A stretch of DNA of 64,000 bases from Pseudomonas migulae NBRC 103157 (GTDB lineage: Bacteria > Pseudomonadota > Gammaproteobacteria > Pseudomonadales > Pseudomonadaceae), in contig NZ_BDAG01000040.1 of NCBI RefSeq assembly GCF_002091715.1, positions 1-64,000 of the forward strand, read 5' to 3'. The notes under the pieces are model-generated. The model was not told the DNA's origin, ran no database searches, and worked only from the letters and a program-made list of their open reading frames with translations. The position numbers and the translations under genes were made by a program. Below are positions 34,168 to 43,721 of this stretch, piece by piece. Position 1 is the stretch's first letter. Every line of letters starts with the position of its first letter.

Positions 34168-34857
34168 ATGTTGAAAGGCTACGGGGCTGTCATCCTCGAT
34201 GGCGCATGGCTGACGCTTCAGCTCGCCTTGTCGTCCATGGCCCTGGCCATCCTTCTGGGGCTGATCGGCGTTGCGCTGCGTCTTTCCCCGGTGCGCTGGC
34301 TGGCCTGGCTGGGCGATCTGTATTCCACGGTGATCCGCGGGATTCCCGACCTGGTGCTGATCCTGCTGATTTTCTACGGTGGTCAGGACCTGCTCAACCG
34401 CGTCGCACCGATGCTGGGCTATGACGATTACATCGATCTGAACCCGTTGGCCGCCGGTATCGGCACCCTGGGCTTCATCTTCGGTGCGTACCTGTCGGAA
34501 ACCTTCCGTGGTGCCTTCATGGCGATTCCGAAGGGGCAGGCCGAAGCCGGCATGGCGTACGGCATGAGCAGTTTTCAGGTGTTCTTCCGGGTGTTGGTGC
34601 CGCAGATGATTCGTCTGGCGATTCCGGGCTTCACCAACAACTGGCTGGTACTGACCAAGGCTACCGCGCTGATTTCGGTGGTGGGTCTGCAAGACATGAT
34701 GTTCAAGGCCAAGCAGGCGGCAGATGCCACCCGCGAGCCTTTCACCTTCTTCCTCGCAGTGGCGGCGATGTACCTGGTGATCACCAGTGTCTCGTTGCTG
34801 GCATTGCGTCACCTTGAGAAGCGCTACTCGGTAGGCGTAAGGGCGGCTGATCTATGA
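34168..34857 (+). CDS. aotQ: Arginine/ornithine ABC transporter permease
   Basis: 229 residues, five or so membrane helices of the HisM/HisQ type, with the ATPase-docking EAA loop (ETFRGAFMAIPKGQAEAGMAYG). Pairs with AotM. GAGGACCTGAATC lies before the ATG, and the stop overlaps the aotM start (ATGA). Confidence 0.94.
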   Translation: MLKGYGAVILDGAWLTLQLALSSMALAILLGLIGVALRLSPVRWLAWLGDLYSTVIRGIPDLVLILLIFYGGQDLLNRVAPMLGYDDYIDLNPLAAGIGTLGFIFGAYLSETFRGAFMAIPKGQAEAGMAYGMSSFQVFFRVLVPQMIRLAIPGFTNNWLVLTKATALISVVGLQDMMFKAKQAADATREPFTFFLAVAAMYLVITSVSLLALRHLEKRYSVGVRAADL

Positions 34858-35552
34858 TCTTCGACTACAACGTCATTTGGGAGGCCTTGCCGCTGTACTT
34901 CGGCGGCCTGGTAACCACCCTCAAATTGCTCGCGCTGTCGCTGTTTTTCGGTCTGCTGGCGGCCTTGCCGCTGGGGCTGATGCGCGTCTCGAAGAACGCA
35001 GTCGTCAACATGACGGCCTGGCTCTTCACCTACGTGATCCGCGGCACGCCGATGCTGGTGCAGCTGTTTTTGATCTACTACGGGCTGGCGCAATTCGAAG
35101 CGGTACGTGAAAGCTTCCTGTGGCCGTGGCTGTCCAGCGCGACGTTCTGTGCGTGCCTGGCCTTCGCGATCAACACCAGCGCCTACACCGCGGAAATCAT
35201 CGCCGGCAGCCTGCGCGCTACGCCGAACGGTGAGATCGAAGCGGCCAAGGCGATGGGCATGTCGCGCTTCAAGATGTACAAGCGGATTCTGCTGCCATCG
35301 GCCCTGCGCCGCGCGCTGCCGCAGTACAGCAACGAAGTGATCATGATGTTGCAGACCACCAGTCTGGCGTCCATCGTGACGCTGATCGACATCACCGGCG
35401 CCGCGCGCACGGTCAACGCTCAGTTCTACCTGCCGTTCGAAGCCTACATCACCGCCGGCGTGTTCTACCTGTGCCTGACCTTCATTCTGGTGAAGCTGTT
35501 CAAACTGGCCGAGCGCCGCTGGCTGGGCTACCTGGCCCCGCGGAAGCACTGA
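34854..35552 (+). CDS. aotM: Arginine/ornithine ABC transporter permease
   Basis: 232 residues, second permease of the pair. HisM-type helices with the EAA loop reading EIIAGSLRATPNGEIEAAKAMG. Translationally coupled to aotQ by a four-base overlap; the following gene begins one base after its stop. Confidence 0.94.
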   Translation: MIFDYNVIWEALPLYFGGLVTTLKLLALSLFFGLLAALPLGLMRVSKNAVVNMTAWLFTYVIRGTPMLVQLFLIYYGLAQFEAVRESFLWPWLSSATFCACLAFAINTSAYTAEIIAGSLRATPNGEIEAAKAMGMSRFKMYKRILLPSALRRALPQYSNEVIMMLQTTSLASIVTLIDITGAARTVNAQFYLPFEAYITAGVFYLCLTFILVKLFKLAERRWLGYLAPRKH

Positions 35553-35553
35553 T

Positions 35554-36678
35554 ATGGAACGTATCGATCATGCATTGCCGTGGAGCCACCTGGGCAGCGA
35601 ACGCCAGATTTCGGTGTTCTGTTTTGGCAACAGGGAGCGCAGTGGCGGGCGCAAGGCCTATATCCAGGCCAGCCTGCACGCCGATGAATTGCCGGGGATG
35701 CGCACGGCCTGGGAGCTGAAAAAGCGCCTGACCGAGCTCGAAGCCCAAGGCTTGCTCAACGGTGTGATCGAGCTGGTGCCGGTGGCCAATCCACTGGGTC
35801 TCGGTCAACTGCTTCAAGGCAATCACCAAGGTCGTTTCGAAGCCGGTAGCGGCAAGAACTTCAACCGGGACTTCGTCGAGCTGAGCGCGCCAGTGGCCGC
35901 CGAGCTGGAAGGGCACCTGGGCGATGATCCGCACGCCAATATCCGCTTGATCCGTCAGGCCATGAGCGATCACCTGGCGGCATTGCCGGAGGCGAGCAGC
36001 CAGTTGCAAGGCATGCAGCGCGTGCTGCTCAGCCATGCCTGCAGCGCCGACGTCGTGCTTGATCTGCATTGCGACGCCGAAGCAGCGCTGCACATGTACG
36101 CCTTGCCGCAACACTGGCCGCAATGGCGTTCGCTCGCCGCGCACCTGAATGTGAAGGTGGGGTTGCTGGCGGAAGATTCCGGTGGCAGCTCTTTCGACGA
36201 AGCGTGCTCGCTGCCGTGGCTGCGTTTGTCGCGTCAGTTCCCGGACGCGCAGATTCCACTGGCGTGTCTGGCGACTACCATTGAATTAGGGGGGCAGGCC
36301 GACACCGGTCGCGCTGACGCCTGCGCTTACGCTGAAGGCATTCTCGCGTTTCTTGCCGAGCAAGGCCTGATCAGTGGCGAATGGCCCAAGCCTGCGCAAG
36401 AAGCTTGCGAAGGCATGCCGTTCGAAGGCACTGAATTGCTGTTTGCGCCGCATCCGGGCGTGATCAGTTTCTTGCGTAAACCCGGCGAGTGGATCGAAGC
36501 CGGCGATGAGATTTTCGAAGTGATCGATCCGTTATCGGATCGGGTCAGCACGGTGTGTGCTGGTACGTCCGGGGTGCTGTTTGCCATTGAACGGCTGCGT
36601 TATGCCCAACCCGGTTTCTGGCTGGCCAAGGTGGCGGGGCGCGAAGCGCTGCGTCACGGGCGCTTGCTCAACGACTGA
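35554..36678 (+). CDS. aotO: Succinylglutamate desuccinylase/aspartoacylase-family protein in the aot operon
   Basis: 374 residues. M14-like zinc peptidase fold: zinc motif HADE in YIQASLHADELPGM, then NFNRDF, and the third ligand in VVLDLHCDAE. The C-terminal beta domain resembles lipoyl-type folds (FLRKPGEWIEAGDEIFEVIDP). By place and size it corresponds to AotO of P. aeruginosa. It is dispensable for transport there, and its substrate is unknown. A role in deacylating an arginine derivative is only a guess. Confidence 0.88.
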   Translation: MERIDHALPWSHLGSERQISVFCFGNRERSGGRKAYIQASLHADELPGMRTAWELKKRLTELEAQGLLNGVIELVPVANPLGLGQLLQGNHQGRFEAGSGKNFNRDFVELSAPVAAELEGHLGDDPHANIRLIRQAMSDHLAALPEASSQLQGMQRVLLSHACSADVVLDLHCDAEAALHMYALPQHWPQWRSLAAHLNVKVGLLAEDSGGSSFDEACSLPWLRLSRQFPDAQIPLACLATTIELGGQADTGRADACAYAEGILAFLAEQGLISGEWPKPAQEACEGMPFEGTELLFAPHPGVISFLRKPGEWIEAGDEIFEVIDPLSDRVSTVCAGTSGVLFAIERLRYAQPGFWLAKVAGREALRHGRLLND

Positions 36679-36705
36679 CTGACTGTTTTTGTGAGAACCG
36701 ACCGC

Positions 36706-37470
36706 ATGTACAAACTTGAAGTCCAAGACCTGCATAAACGCTATGGCAGTCACGAAGTGCTCAAGGGCGTGTCCCTGAAAGCGGCGGCTGGCGATGTGAT
36801 CAGCATCATCGGCTCCAGTGGCTCCGGCAAAAGTACCTTTCTGCGCTGCATCAACCTGCTGGAGCAGCCGCACGCCGGCAAGATCCTGCTCAACAACGAA
36901 GAGTTGAAGCTGGTGGCGAACAAGGATGGTGCGCTGAAGGCCGCCGACCCGAAACAGCTGCAACGCATGCGTTCGCGCCTGTCGATGGTGTTCCAGCATT
37001 TCAACCTGTGGTCGCACATGACTGCGCTGGAAAACATCATGGAAGCGCCGGTCCACGTGCTCGGCATGTCCAAGGCTGAAGCCCGCGAGAAGGCCGAGCA
37101 CTACCTGAACAAAGTCGGCGTGGCGCATCGTAAAGACGCCTACCCGGGCCACATGTCCGGCGGCGAGCAGCAGCGCGTGGCGATTGCCCGTGCGCTGGCG
37201 ATGGAGCCTGAGGTGATGCTGTTCGACGAACCGACCTCGGCCCTCGACCCGGAACTGGTCGGCGACGTGCTGAAGGTGATGCAGGCCCTGGCGCTGGAAG
37301 GCCGGACCATGGTGGTGGTCACGCACGAAATGGGCTTCGCCCGTGAAGTGTCGAACCAGCTGGTGTTCCTGCACAAAGGTGTCGTCGAAGAAAGCGGCAA
37401 CCCGCGTGAAGTGCTGGTCAATCCGCAGTCCGAGCGTTTGCAACAATTCCTCTCGGGCAGCCTCAAGTAA
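36706..37470 (+). CDS. aotP: Arginine/ornithine ABC transporter ATPase
   Basis: 254 residues. Walker A GSSGSGKST at 36-44, signature MSGGEQQRVAIARAL, Walker B VMLFDEPTSALDPE, switch histidine in VVVTHEMGF. Energises AotQM. The start at 36706 (MYKLEVQ) is chosen over an in-frame start five codons earlier. Confidence 0.95.
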   Translation: MYKLEVQDLHKRYGSHEVLKGVSLKAAAGDVISIIGSSGSGKSTFLRCINLLEQPHAGKILLNNEELKLVANKDGALKAADPKQLQRMRSRLSMVFQHFNLWSHMTALENIMEAPVHVLGMSKAEAREKAEHYLNKVGVAHRKDAYPGHMSGGEQQRVAIARALAMEPEVMLFDEPTSALDPELVGDVLKVMQALALEGRTMVVVTHEMGFAREVSNQLVFLHKGVVEESGNPREVLVNPQSERLQQFLSGSLK

Positions 37471-37536
37471 AACCGAACTCCCGTTGCGCACCGGGATAGT
37501 GCATGCTTCGCAACCTAAAGGCTGGCCCCTATCCCT

Positions 37537-37624
37537 GTAGGAGCCGGCTTGCTGGCGATGACGGTATGTCTGTGCCGGATATGCAAACTGGCCCGCCGCT
37601 ATCGCCAGCAAGCCGGCTCCTACA
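37537..37624. repeat. REPIN, type A
   Basis: GTAGGAGCCGGCTTGCTGGC and its inverse, 88 bp overall, in the gap between aotP and argR inside what is otherwise an operon. Confidence 0.9.
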
Positions 37625-37704
37625 GGTTTTGAGATTTGTGTTCGTTTCCGGGCTAGCATTGGCCCATGCCTTCATCACTGTTCTTCGCTTCGGATCGCTC
37701 GCCC

Positions 37705-38685
37705 ATGACTGCCCATCGAATTGGTTTCCTGATTTGGCCCAGCACTAAAGCACTGACGCTTACGCTGGCTGAGGAGGCCTTGCGTGTTGCCCAGCGTGTG
37801 CATCCGGACGTGGTCTACGAACTGTCGTTCTTGCAGGCCGAACCGCCGGCCGAAGGCGCCTGGCAATTGCCGGGTGAACCCTGGACCGGCAAGCTCGAAA
37901 ACTTCCAGAAACTGTTCCTGCTCGCCGATGAGCCGCCGACCACGCTCGCGCCGGCGCTCAGCAGTGCGTTGAAACAACTGGTGCGTGCCGGTTGCGTGAT
38001 TGGCGGTCTGTCGGCCGGTGTCTACTCGTTGGCGCAGCTCGGTTTGCTCGATGGTTATCGCGCCGCCGTGCATTGGCGCTGGCAGGACGATTTCGCCGAG
38101 CGTTTCCCGAAAGTCATCGCCACCAGTCATCTGTTCGATTGGGATCGCGATCGCCTGACCGCGTGCGGCGGCTTGTCGGTACTCGATCTGTTGCTGGCCG
38201 TGCTGGCCCGTGATCACGGTGCTGAACTCGCCGGCGCCGTGTCCGAAGAACTGGTGGTCGAACGCATCCGTGAAGGCGGTGAACGCCAGCGCATTCCGCT
38301 GCAGAATCGCCTCGGTTCCAGCCATCCGAAGCTCACCCAGGCGGTGTTGCTGATGGAAGCCAACATCGAAGAGCCGCTGACCACCGACGAAATCGCCCAG
38401 CATGTGTGCGTGTCCCGTCGGCAGCTGGAGCGCATCTTCAAGCAATACCTCAACCGCGTGCCGAGCCAGTACTACCTGGAACTGCGCCTGAACAAGGCCC
38501 GGCAGATGTTGATGCAAACCAGCAAGTCGATCATCCAGATCGGCCTGTCGTGTGGCTTCTCTTCGGGGCCGCATTTCTCCAGCGCCTATCGCAACTTCTT
38601 CGGCGCCACGCCGCGGGAAGATCGCAACCAGCGGCGCAGCAGCAGTCCGTTCGAGTTGTCGTCGGTGCCGTCCGAGCGTGGGTGA
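37705..38685 (+). CDS. argR: Arginine-responsive AraC-family regulator ArgR
   Basis: 326 residues. A GATase1-like/DJ-1-type N-terminal sensor domain (RIGFLIWPSTKALTLTLAEEA; GGLSAGVYSLAQLG) precedes two AraC HTH motifs at the C terminus (DEIAQHVCVSRRQLERIF; QIGLSCGFSSGPHFSSAYR). In Pseudomonas this protein activates aot and aru genes and represses arginine synthesis genes in response to arginine. The ATG at 37705 (MTAHRIGFLIW) matches the known N terminus; the frame opens 39 bases earlier. Confidence 0.94.
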   Translation: MTAHRIGFLIWPSTKALTLTLAEEALRVAQRVHPDVVYELSFLQAEPPAEGAWQLPGEPWTGKLENFQKLFLLADEPPTTLAPALSSALKQLVRAGCVIGGLSAGVYSLAQLGLLDGYRAAVHWRWQDDFAERFPKVIATSHLFDWDRDRLTACGGLSVLDLLLAVLARDHGAELAGAVSEELVVERIREGGERQRIPLQNRLGSSHPKLTQAVLLMEANIEEPLTTDEIAQHVCVSRRQLERIFKQYLNRVPSQYYLELRLNKARQMLMQTSKSIIQIGLSCGFSSGPHFSSAYRNFFGATPREDRNQRRSSSPFELSSVPSERG

Positions 38686-38718
38686 ATAAGCCTTCCGTGC
38701 CCGCAACCAAACACTGAT

Positions 38719-41700
38719 TTATGCCTCGATCTCGGAGCTTTCAGAGGTGGAAAGCTCCATTTGACCCTGGTTGATCACCTCTTCCACGCTAAAGTCCACG
38801 CGCGAGCGTTCGTAGTAGCTGATCAGCCTCGACAGGCTTTCCTCCGAGAGCGGGTTGTTTCTCAGCGTGATGTTTTCTGCTACCTCCACGGGTAACTCCA
38901 TCAGGTCGCTGGGCACTTCGGTGATTGCATTGGTGCTCAGGTCAGCCCAGTCCAGGTCCGTCAGTTGCAGCAGGCCATTGGGTATTTCTGTGAGACCGGT
39001 GTCATTGAGCAGAACCGTGGCCAGGCCCGGCATCTGACTCAGATCGGGCGTGTATCCGAGAGCGTTGTACCCCAGGTCGAGATAGTCGAGCAGTTCCATT
39101 CCGGCCAGCGCGCTGACCGATTCTGCTGACAAACTGACGCGACAGTTGGGAAGCGACAGAGACCTCAGTCGACCCATCTTGAACACCGCTTGCGGAATAT
39201 TGCCGAGGTAGTAGTCACGCAGCCTCAGGCTCTTCAGGTTGGGGAAGGACTCCAGGAAACGCCCGATGCGCGTAACGCCACCAACACTTTGCAGCTCTAG
39301 CGCTGACACATGACTGAAGTCGGCGCTGATTGTCGGCAGTTCCCCATTGATGGGGTAATTGATGGTCAGTTCAAACGTTGGCTCAAGTGCATCATTGAAA
39401 TCATCCAGTTCGGTCTCGTGTCGCCAGCACCGCTCCAGCGAATCCTTGAACGCGTCGCGGTTTGCTTGCTCGGCAAACAATTGGAAAGCATTGAACGGTT
39501 CGCCCGTCACCGGATGAAGCGGCGGCAAATCGGCTGTCCAGGCAGACAGATCATTGCTCAACCGGGCAAGTTCTGATTCCAGCAAGGTCAGCTCTGCCCG
39601 GCCATTTTCCAGAGTGCCAGGCAGTTCGTAGACGAACTCGCTGGCCTGCTCGATTTCCATATGCGGATAGAGCGCCCTGACTCGCTCGATATCCGCCTCG
39701 GGGGCATAGACGCCCAAATCGTAGGAGGTTTCGAGGTAATGAAGTTTGACGAGTTGCCGTGCGCTTGCGGTCAGCGGGTTGTGCGAAAGGTGCACGCCTC
39801 GTTTGTCACATATCGGACTCTCGAACAGCTCGGGAGACAGTTCGGTGATGTTGTTGTTTGTCAGCATGAGGGTGTCGAGCGTCGGGTGGTGCAGGGCGGT
39901 ACCGGGAATTCCCGTCAGGCCGGTTTCGCTCAAATCCAGGTGCACGAGCTCAGGGAGTGAGTCGATATCGGGGGCTGTGTCGAAAGGATTGCGAAACAGG
40001 TCCAGCATCACCAGTTTTTTCAATGAGGACAGTTTTGACCAAGCGACGGCGTCAAACCTGATGCGGCATTCGTTGAGCACCAATGCATCCAGGTTTGTCA
40101 TTGTCGGGATGGCGTCGGGCAGGGTGGTCAGGGAGAAACGGCGCAAGTCGAGGCGACGCAGATGCGTGAAGCGTGACAGAAAACCGTGAATGCCTTGTTC
40201 CGCATGATGGCCTTCGAGGGCAAGCATTGAGACGTGGCTGAAGTCGGCGCTCAGAACGGGCAGCTCGCCGAGAATCGGCTCCTCGAACCTCAGTACATAA
40301 CGTTCATTGCTTCCAGGAAAGTCCAGGTCCCGGGGGGATTGACGACGCCAGCTGCGCTGGATTTCCTGAGCCAACAGGCGACGATTGTGCTGTTGGGCCT
40401 GACGTTGCAGGTCGCTCAGTGGAAGCCCGGTCTCGGGGTGCAGTTGGGGGGAGGCATTTACCCAGGCTTCCAGCTCTACATGCAGGCGCTCGAGTTCCCG
40501 GCTGAGACGGGAAAGCTCTACGCGAGCGCCATCAGGGTGGCGTTGCAAATGCGCGACGACGGACTGGAGTTCCTCGGTGTTCAGGCTCGGATACACCTCG
40601 CGAACCCTGTCATTGAGGGTCGGCATCGGGCCGGCATTGCGACTGTACCCCTGCGTACCTCCGGGCAGGCGCATGGTCGTCGGATCATAGAACGGTTTCC
40701 GATGGGGATGTTTTACAAGCAGTGTGCGCAACTCCGGTTTGCTCAGCGCGTGCTCGGCAATCCGTTGTTTGAATGTCGGGCCGTCGTCGATTGAAAGACC
40801 CAGCGCGTCCCGTTCAGCGTCCGGTAACGCCGTGAGGATGGCCTGATAAAAGTCGCCAGCCAATGCCGCATTCTCGTAGACCTGATAAGTGCCGTCCTCC
40901 GCGTGCACCACTGTCCTGAGAGTGGGGGCGTCGGTCTGGCCAATGCTGTCGCGCAAGGTCCCGTCATGGGAATACTCCCTGACCTCGATGCGCAAATCAG
41001 CAGGCCAGCCGGGCAGCGATTCGAGGCTGTGCAGTGCCAGACGATGGGTGTCTGTCGTGTCCATGTCCTCGATGTAAAACCCTTCGTAAGCTCTGGCGAC
41101 GCGTACCGCCTCCATGGCTTTGAGTGCCACGTCCTTGAGACGCTGAGGCACTCGGCCGTCGTGCAGTTGCATCAGCTCGGTGCCGGTGGTGTTGCTCACC
41201 AGTTCTTGCGCAATGTCTGTCGGTAAGCCGGGTACTTCGCCGAGCAGGAGTTGAACCTGCGGATCATCGGTTTTTTCCTGTTCGCGGTAGCGCGATTCGA
41301 ACAGCGACTTGCGCTGGTTCAAGGCTTGATAGCGTTCGGGATGGTCGCTGCCGGTTTGCTCGACCAGGGCCTGAATGTCCCGGTCGATTTTGAAACGCTT
41401 GATCGTGTCGGTCAGCAGCGAGGGCGGGCGGAGGTTTTCGACGTGCATTTCGCGCAACACATTGTCGTGGAAGCCACTGATCTGCAGGATTTGCTCGCGC
41501 TCGGCGCCGCTGAATGATTCGACGCTGTAGCCGAGGCGGCGCAGCACGGTTTCCCGGTCCCACGTCAGGGGCTGGTCCAATGCGGTCTGCCAGGCGCCAT
41601 GCTGGTTGTGTCGCAGGGGAGGCTGGTAAGCATCATCGCGCTTCGGATGCTCGATCTGGAATTGACCGGTCTCGCTATCCGGTTTGACGCGATAGAGCGT

Positions 41701-43434
41701 GTCTTCGAGGCGCAGCAGCGTTTTGCCCTCATGTTGATACAGGCCCAGATGATCGGGTCTGGCTTGCGGAGGCAGCGCGACGGATTGCTCGTAAGGCGCG
41801 AGATCCGGTCTCCAGTATCGGGTTTTGCCCACGGTTGGCTGGATGGCTTTCAATGGCGCGATCAACTCCAGCGTTTCGCGCGACAGGAGTCGGTTGAACG
41901 CACCGGCCGCCATGGCACCGCCCACGGCGAAGGTTCCGAGCTGAACCACGGTCTCGACGATCGACATCAGCTGTTCGAAGGCTTCTGTTTTCAGGCCTTC
42001 GGCCCAATCGATGATGCCTTCGAAGGTTTCGTCGAGCACTTGGTAGGCCATGTAGGCCAGCATCAATTCACCCAGGAACGGAACAAAAGGCAGGGCCACG
42101 AACGACGCCACTTCAAGAATCGTTTTGGCGACACGACTGAAGGCGTCCCACACCGCCCATCGCGCGGTTCGGTCGGCACTGGCGGTCGAGACCGCGACGG
42201 AGCGCGCGTCATTGAGGATCTTGTTCAGTTGCTGTTGATAGAGGTAAGTCCACAGGCCGGCTTTTATCGGAGTCACCGCGAACTGCAGGTTGGGCTTGTC
42301 GATGGGCGTGTCGCGCCAGCTCGGCAGTGGATCGCCATGCTGGTGTTCATGCCAGGTCACGGTACTGAGCCGGCGGTTGAGGTCGGCGAAAAAGTAACCC
42401 CTTTGCGGGTGGTCGACGAAGCGGCTGAAGAATGTCTGGTAGGTGGGCGAGCGCAGTTTGCGGGTCAGGTCTGTCATGAACGACAGGGTGTCGGGGTACT
42501 GTTTGAGCGGATGTTCCGGATCGTCGGGAATGTAAACAATGATCCGCGATGCTTGCGATCTGAGTTCAAGCTTCGGCGCGAAAATGACGATGCCGGTCAG
42601 CAATGAGGACATCATGCTCAAGTCATTACAGTGCAGCCGCCAGTTGTCCAGCCACACGTTTTCGTGGCCCTCGACGATGTCGAGAATCGAGCGATACGCA
42701 TCGATCGGCACATCTTTGCGGGCAAGAGCCAGTTGCAGTGCGGATCGAAGGGCAGCCTTGTGCGTCGCAATGACGCCCGCCTTCAACACCGCGCCTGCGA
42801 CCGGATTGGTAAACCCCAGATTGTCTTTGAGGTAAGTCTCGTACTGAGCGCCGATATCCAGTTCCCTGCACAACCTTGCGAAGCCCTGAATGGAGAGTCG
42901 GCGCTTGATCGCCGGCAATGTATCGAACTGTCCCGTGGGCGAAGGTTGGGTGATGAACGTCGAGGCGGACTCATAAGCATCCGCCTCGGTCTCCGAATCC
43001 TGAAAGTTGTGCAGCGCCGCGTCGAGCAGTGAAACCGTCCAGGTGCGCGCAGCACCGGTTTTGATCGGGAACCATGGGATCGTTTGCGGGATGTACAGGC
43101 GCAGGAAGGTCGTCTTGACGTCCAGGTCCAGGCCGAAGCGGGTTTTCAGCGCGTCACGCAGAAGCGGTTCGGCAAACTCCTGGGCGTTCTGCAGGTTATC
43201 CAGCATTGATTCCAGTCGATTGCGCTGGACAAGGTGTGTCGCGCTGGCGGTTTTTAGTGCCAGGTGTTGCTGGCGGGTCGCCGTAGCGTGCCAGTCAGGT
43301 ACTTCAATGCGGGCGCTTTTCAGTGCCATGCGTGTTGCGGGTGATGCTTTCAAGACCCAATCGGGCAGATTGTTGAACGCATGCTGGAAATGCGCGTCTG
43401 GCTGAGCAATAAGCTCGGGTTCATGCTGAATCAT
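38719..43434 (-). CDS. Giant dermonecrotic-toxin-like (DUF6543) protein with two LRR blocks
   Basis: 1571 residues, the largest gene here, on the strand opposite to the arginine genes. Residues about 1-900 match the DUF6543/dermonecrotic-toxin-like region of Pseudomonas effectors; a hydrophobic stretch near 450-500 could insert in membranes. From about 980 it holds two copies of one module of about 308 residues. Each has a helical part (LERLHVELEAW...LHPETGLP; LARLSNDLSAW...LHPVTGEP), the shared strand ELPxxSADFSHVS, and leucine-rich repeats (LxxLxLxxN type). Proteins of this family usually end in a NEL-type E3 ubiquitin ligase domain. This one stops right after the second LRR block with no visible NEL cysteine region. 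No signal peptide. Probable effector; the delivery route is unknown. Confidence 0.82.
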   Translation of the reverse strand: MIQHEPELIAQPDAHFQHAFNNLPDWVLKASPATRMALKSARIEVPDWHATATRQQHLALKTASATHLVQRNRLESMLDNLQNAQEFAEPLLRDALKTRFGLDLDVKTTFLRLYIPQTIPWFPIKTGAARTWTVSLLDAALHNFQDSETEADAYESASTFITQPSPTGQFDTLPAIKRRLSIQGFARLCRELDIGAQYETYLKDNLGFTNPVAGAVLKAGVIATHKAALRSALQLALARKDVPIDAYRSILDIVEGHENVWLDNWRLHCNDLSMMSSLLTGIVIFAPKLELRSQASRIIVYIPDDPEHPLKQYPDTLSFMTDLTRKLRSPTYQTFFSRFVDHPQRGYFFADLNRRLSTVTWHEHQHGDPLPSWRDTPIDKPNLQFAVTPIKAGLWTYLYQQQLNKILNDARSVAVSTASADRTARWAVWDAFSRVAKTILEVASFVALPFVPFLGELMLAYMAYQVLDETFEGIIDWAEGLKTEAFEQLMSIVETVVQLGTFAVGGAMAAGAFNRLLSRETLELIAPLKAIQPTVGKTRYWRPDLAPYEQSVALPPQARPDHLGLYQHEGKTLLRLEDTLYRVKPDSETGQFQIEHPKRDDAYQPPLRHNQHGAWQTALDQPLTWDRETVLRRLGYSVESFSGAEREQILQISGFHDNVLREMHVENLRPPSLLTDTIKRFKIDRDIQALVEQTGSDHPERYQALNQRKSLFESRYREQEKTDDPQVQLLLGEVPGLPTDIAQELVSNTTGTELMQLHDGRVPQRLKDVALKAMEAVRVARAYEGFYIEDMDTTDTHRLALHSLESLPGWPADLRIEVREYSHDGTLRDSIGQTDAPTLRTVVHAEDGTYQVYENAALAGDFYQAILTALPDAERDALGLSIDDGPTFKQRIAEHALSKPELRTLLVKHPHRKPFYDPTTMRLPGGTQGYSRNAGPMPTLNDRVREVYPSLNTEELQSVVAHLQRHPDGARVELSRLSRELERLHVELEAWVNASPQLHPETGLPLSDLQRQAQQHNRRLLAQEIQRSWRRQSPRDLDFPGSNERYVLRFEEPILGELPVLSADFSHVSMLALEGHHAEQGIHGFLSRFTHLRRLDLRRFSLTTLPDAIPTMTNLDALVLNECRIRFDAVAWSKLSSLKKLVMLDLFRNPFDTAPDIDSLPELVHLDLSETGLTGIPGTALHHPTLDTLMLTNNNITELSPELFESPICDKRGVHLSHNPLTASARQLVKLHYLETSYDLGVYAPEADIERVRALYPHMEIEQASEFVYELPGTLENGRAELTLLESELARLSNDLSAWTADLPPLHPVTGEPFNAFQLFAEQANRDAFKDSLERCWRHETELDDFNDALEPTFELTINYPINGELPTISADFSHVSALELQSVGGVTRIGRFLESFPNLKSLRLRDYYLGNIPQAVFKMGRLRSLSLPNCRVSLSAESVSALAGMELLDYLDLGYNALGYTPDLSQMPGLATVLLNDTGLTEIPNGLLQLTDLDWADLSTNAITEVPSDLMELPVEVAENITLRNNPLSEESLSRLISYYERSRVDFSVEEVINQGQMELSTSESSEIEA

Positions 43435-43576
43435 TGCGCTAGTCCCTTAGCGTCTGGATGGAAGCCAAGGAAAACAGACGATGACGCATGACGTGCGGTA
43501 CATATTTACCGCATCGGTCGACAAGCCTGCCTGTAACCTGTGCCGCCGGTTTAAACTGCGCCTTTGCGACGGTATA

Positions 43577-43643
43577 TGTCGCATTGCCGTAAACCCGGGA
43601 AAATCCGGGGTTTGCGCTATAAGAAGTTGTCGCTTGGCGGCAA
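43577..43643 (+). promoter_or_regulatory. Two ArgR half-sites before aruC
   Basis: TGTCGCATTGCCGTAA (43577-43592) and TGTCGCTTGGCGGCAA (43628-43643) both fit TGTCGC-N8-AA exactly, 51 bp apart, about 80-145 bp upstream of the aruC ATG. They explain arginine induction of the catabolic operon by ArgR. The rest of the gap 43435-43721 holds nothing gene-like. Confidence 0.7.
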
Positions 43644-43721
43644 GGCCGGGCTGAAAACTGTCCTTACAATCCTCACCAAGCTCGCCAGTTTCAGGCGAGT
43701 GTTCCTCTTCAGGAGACTCCG

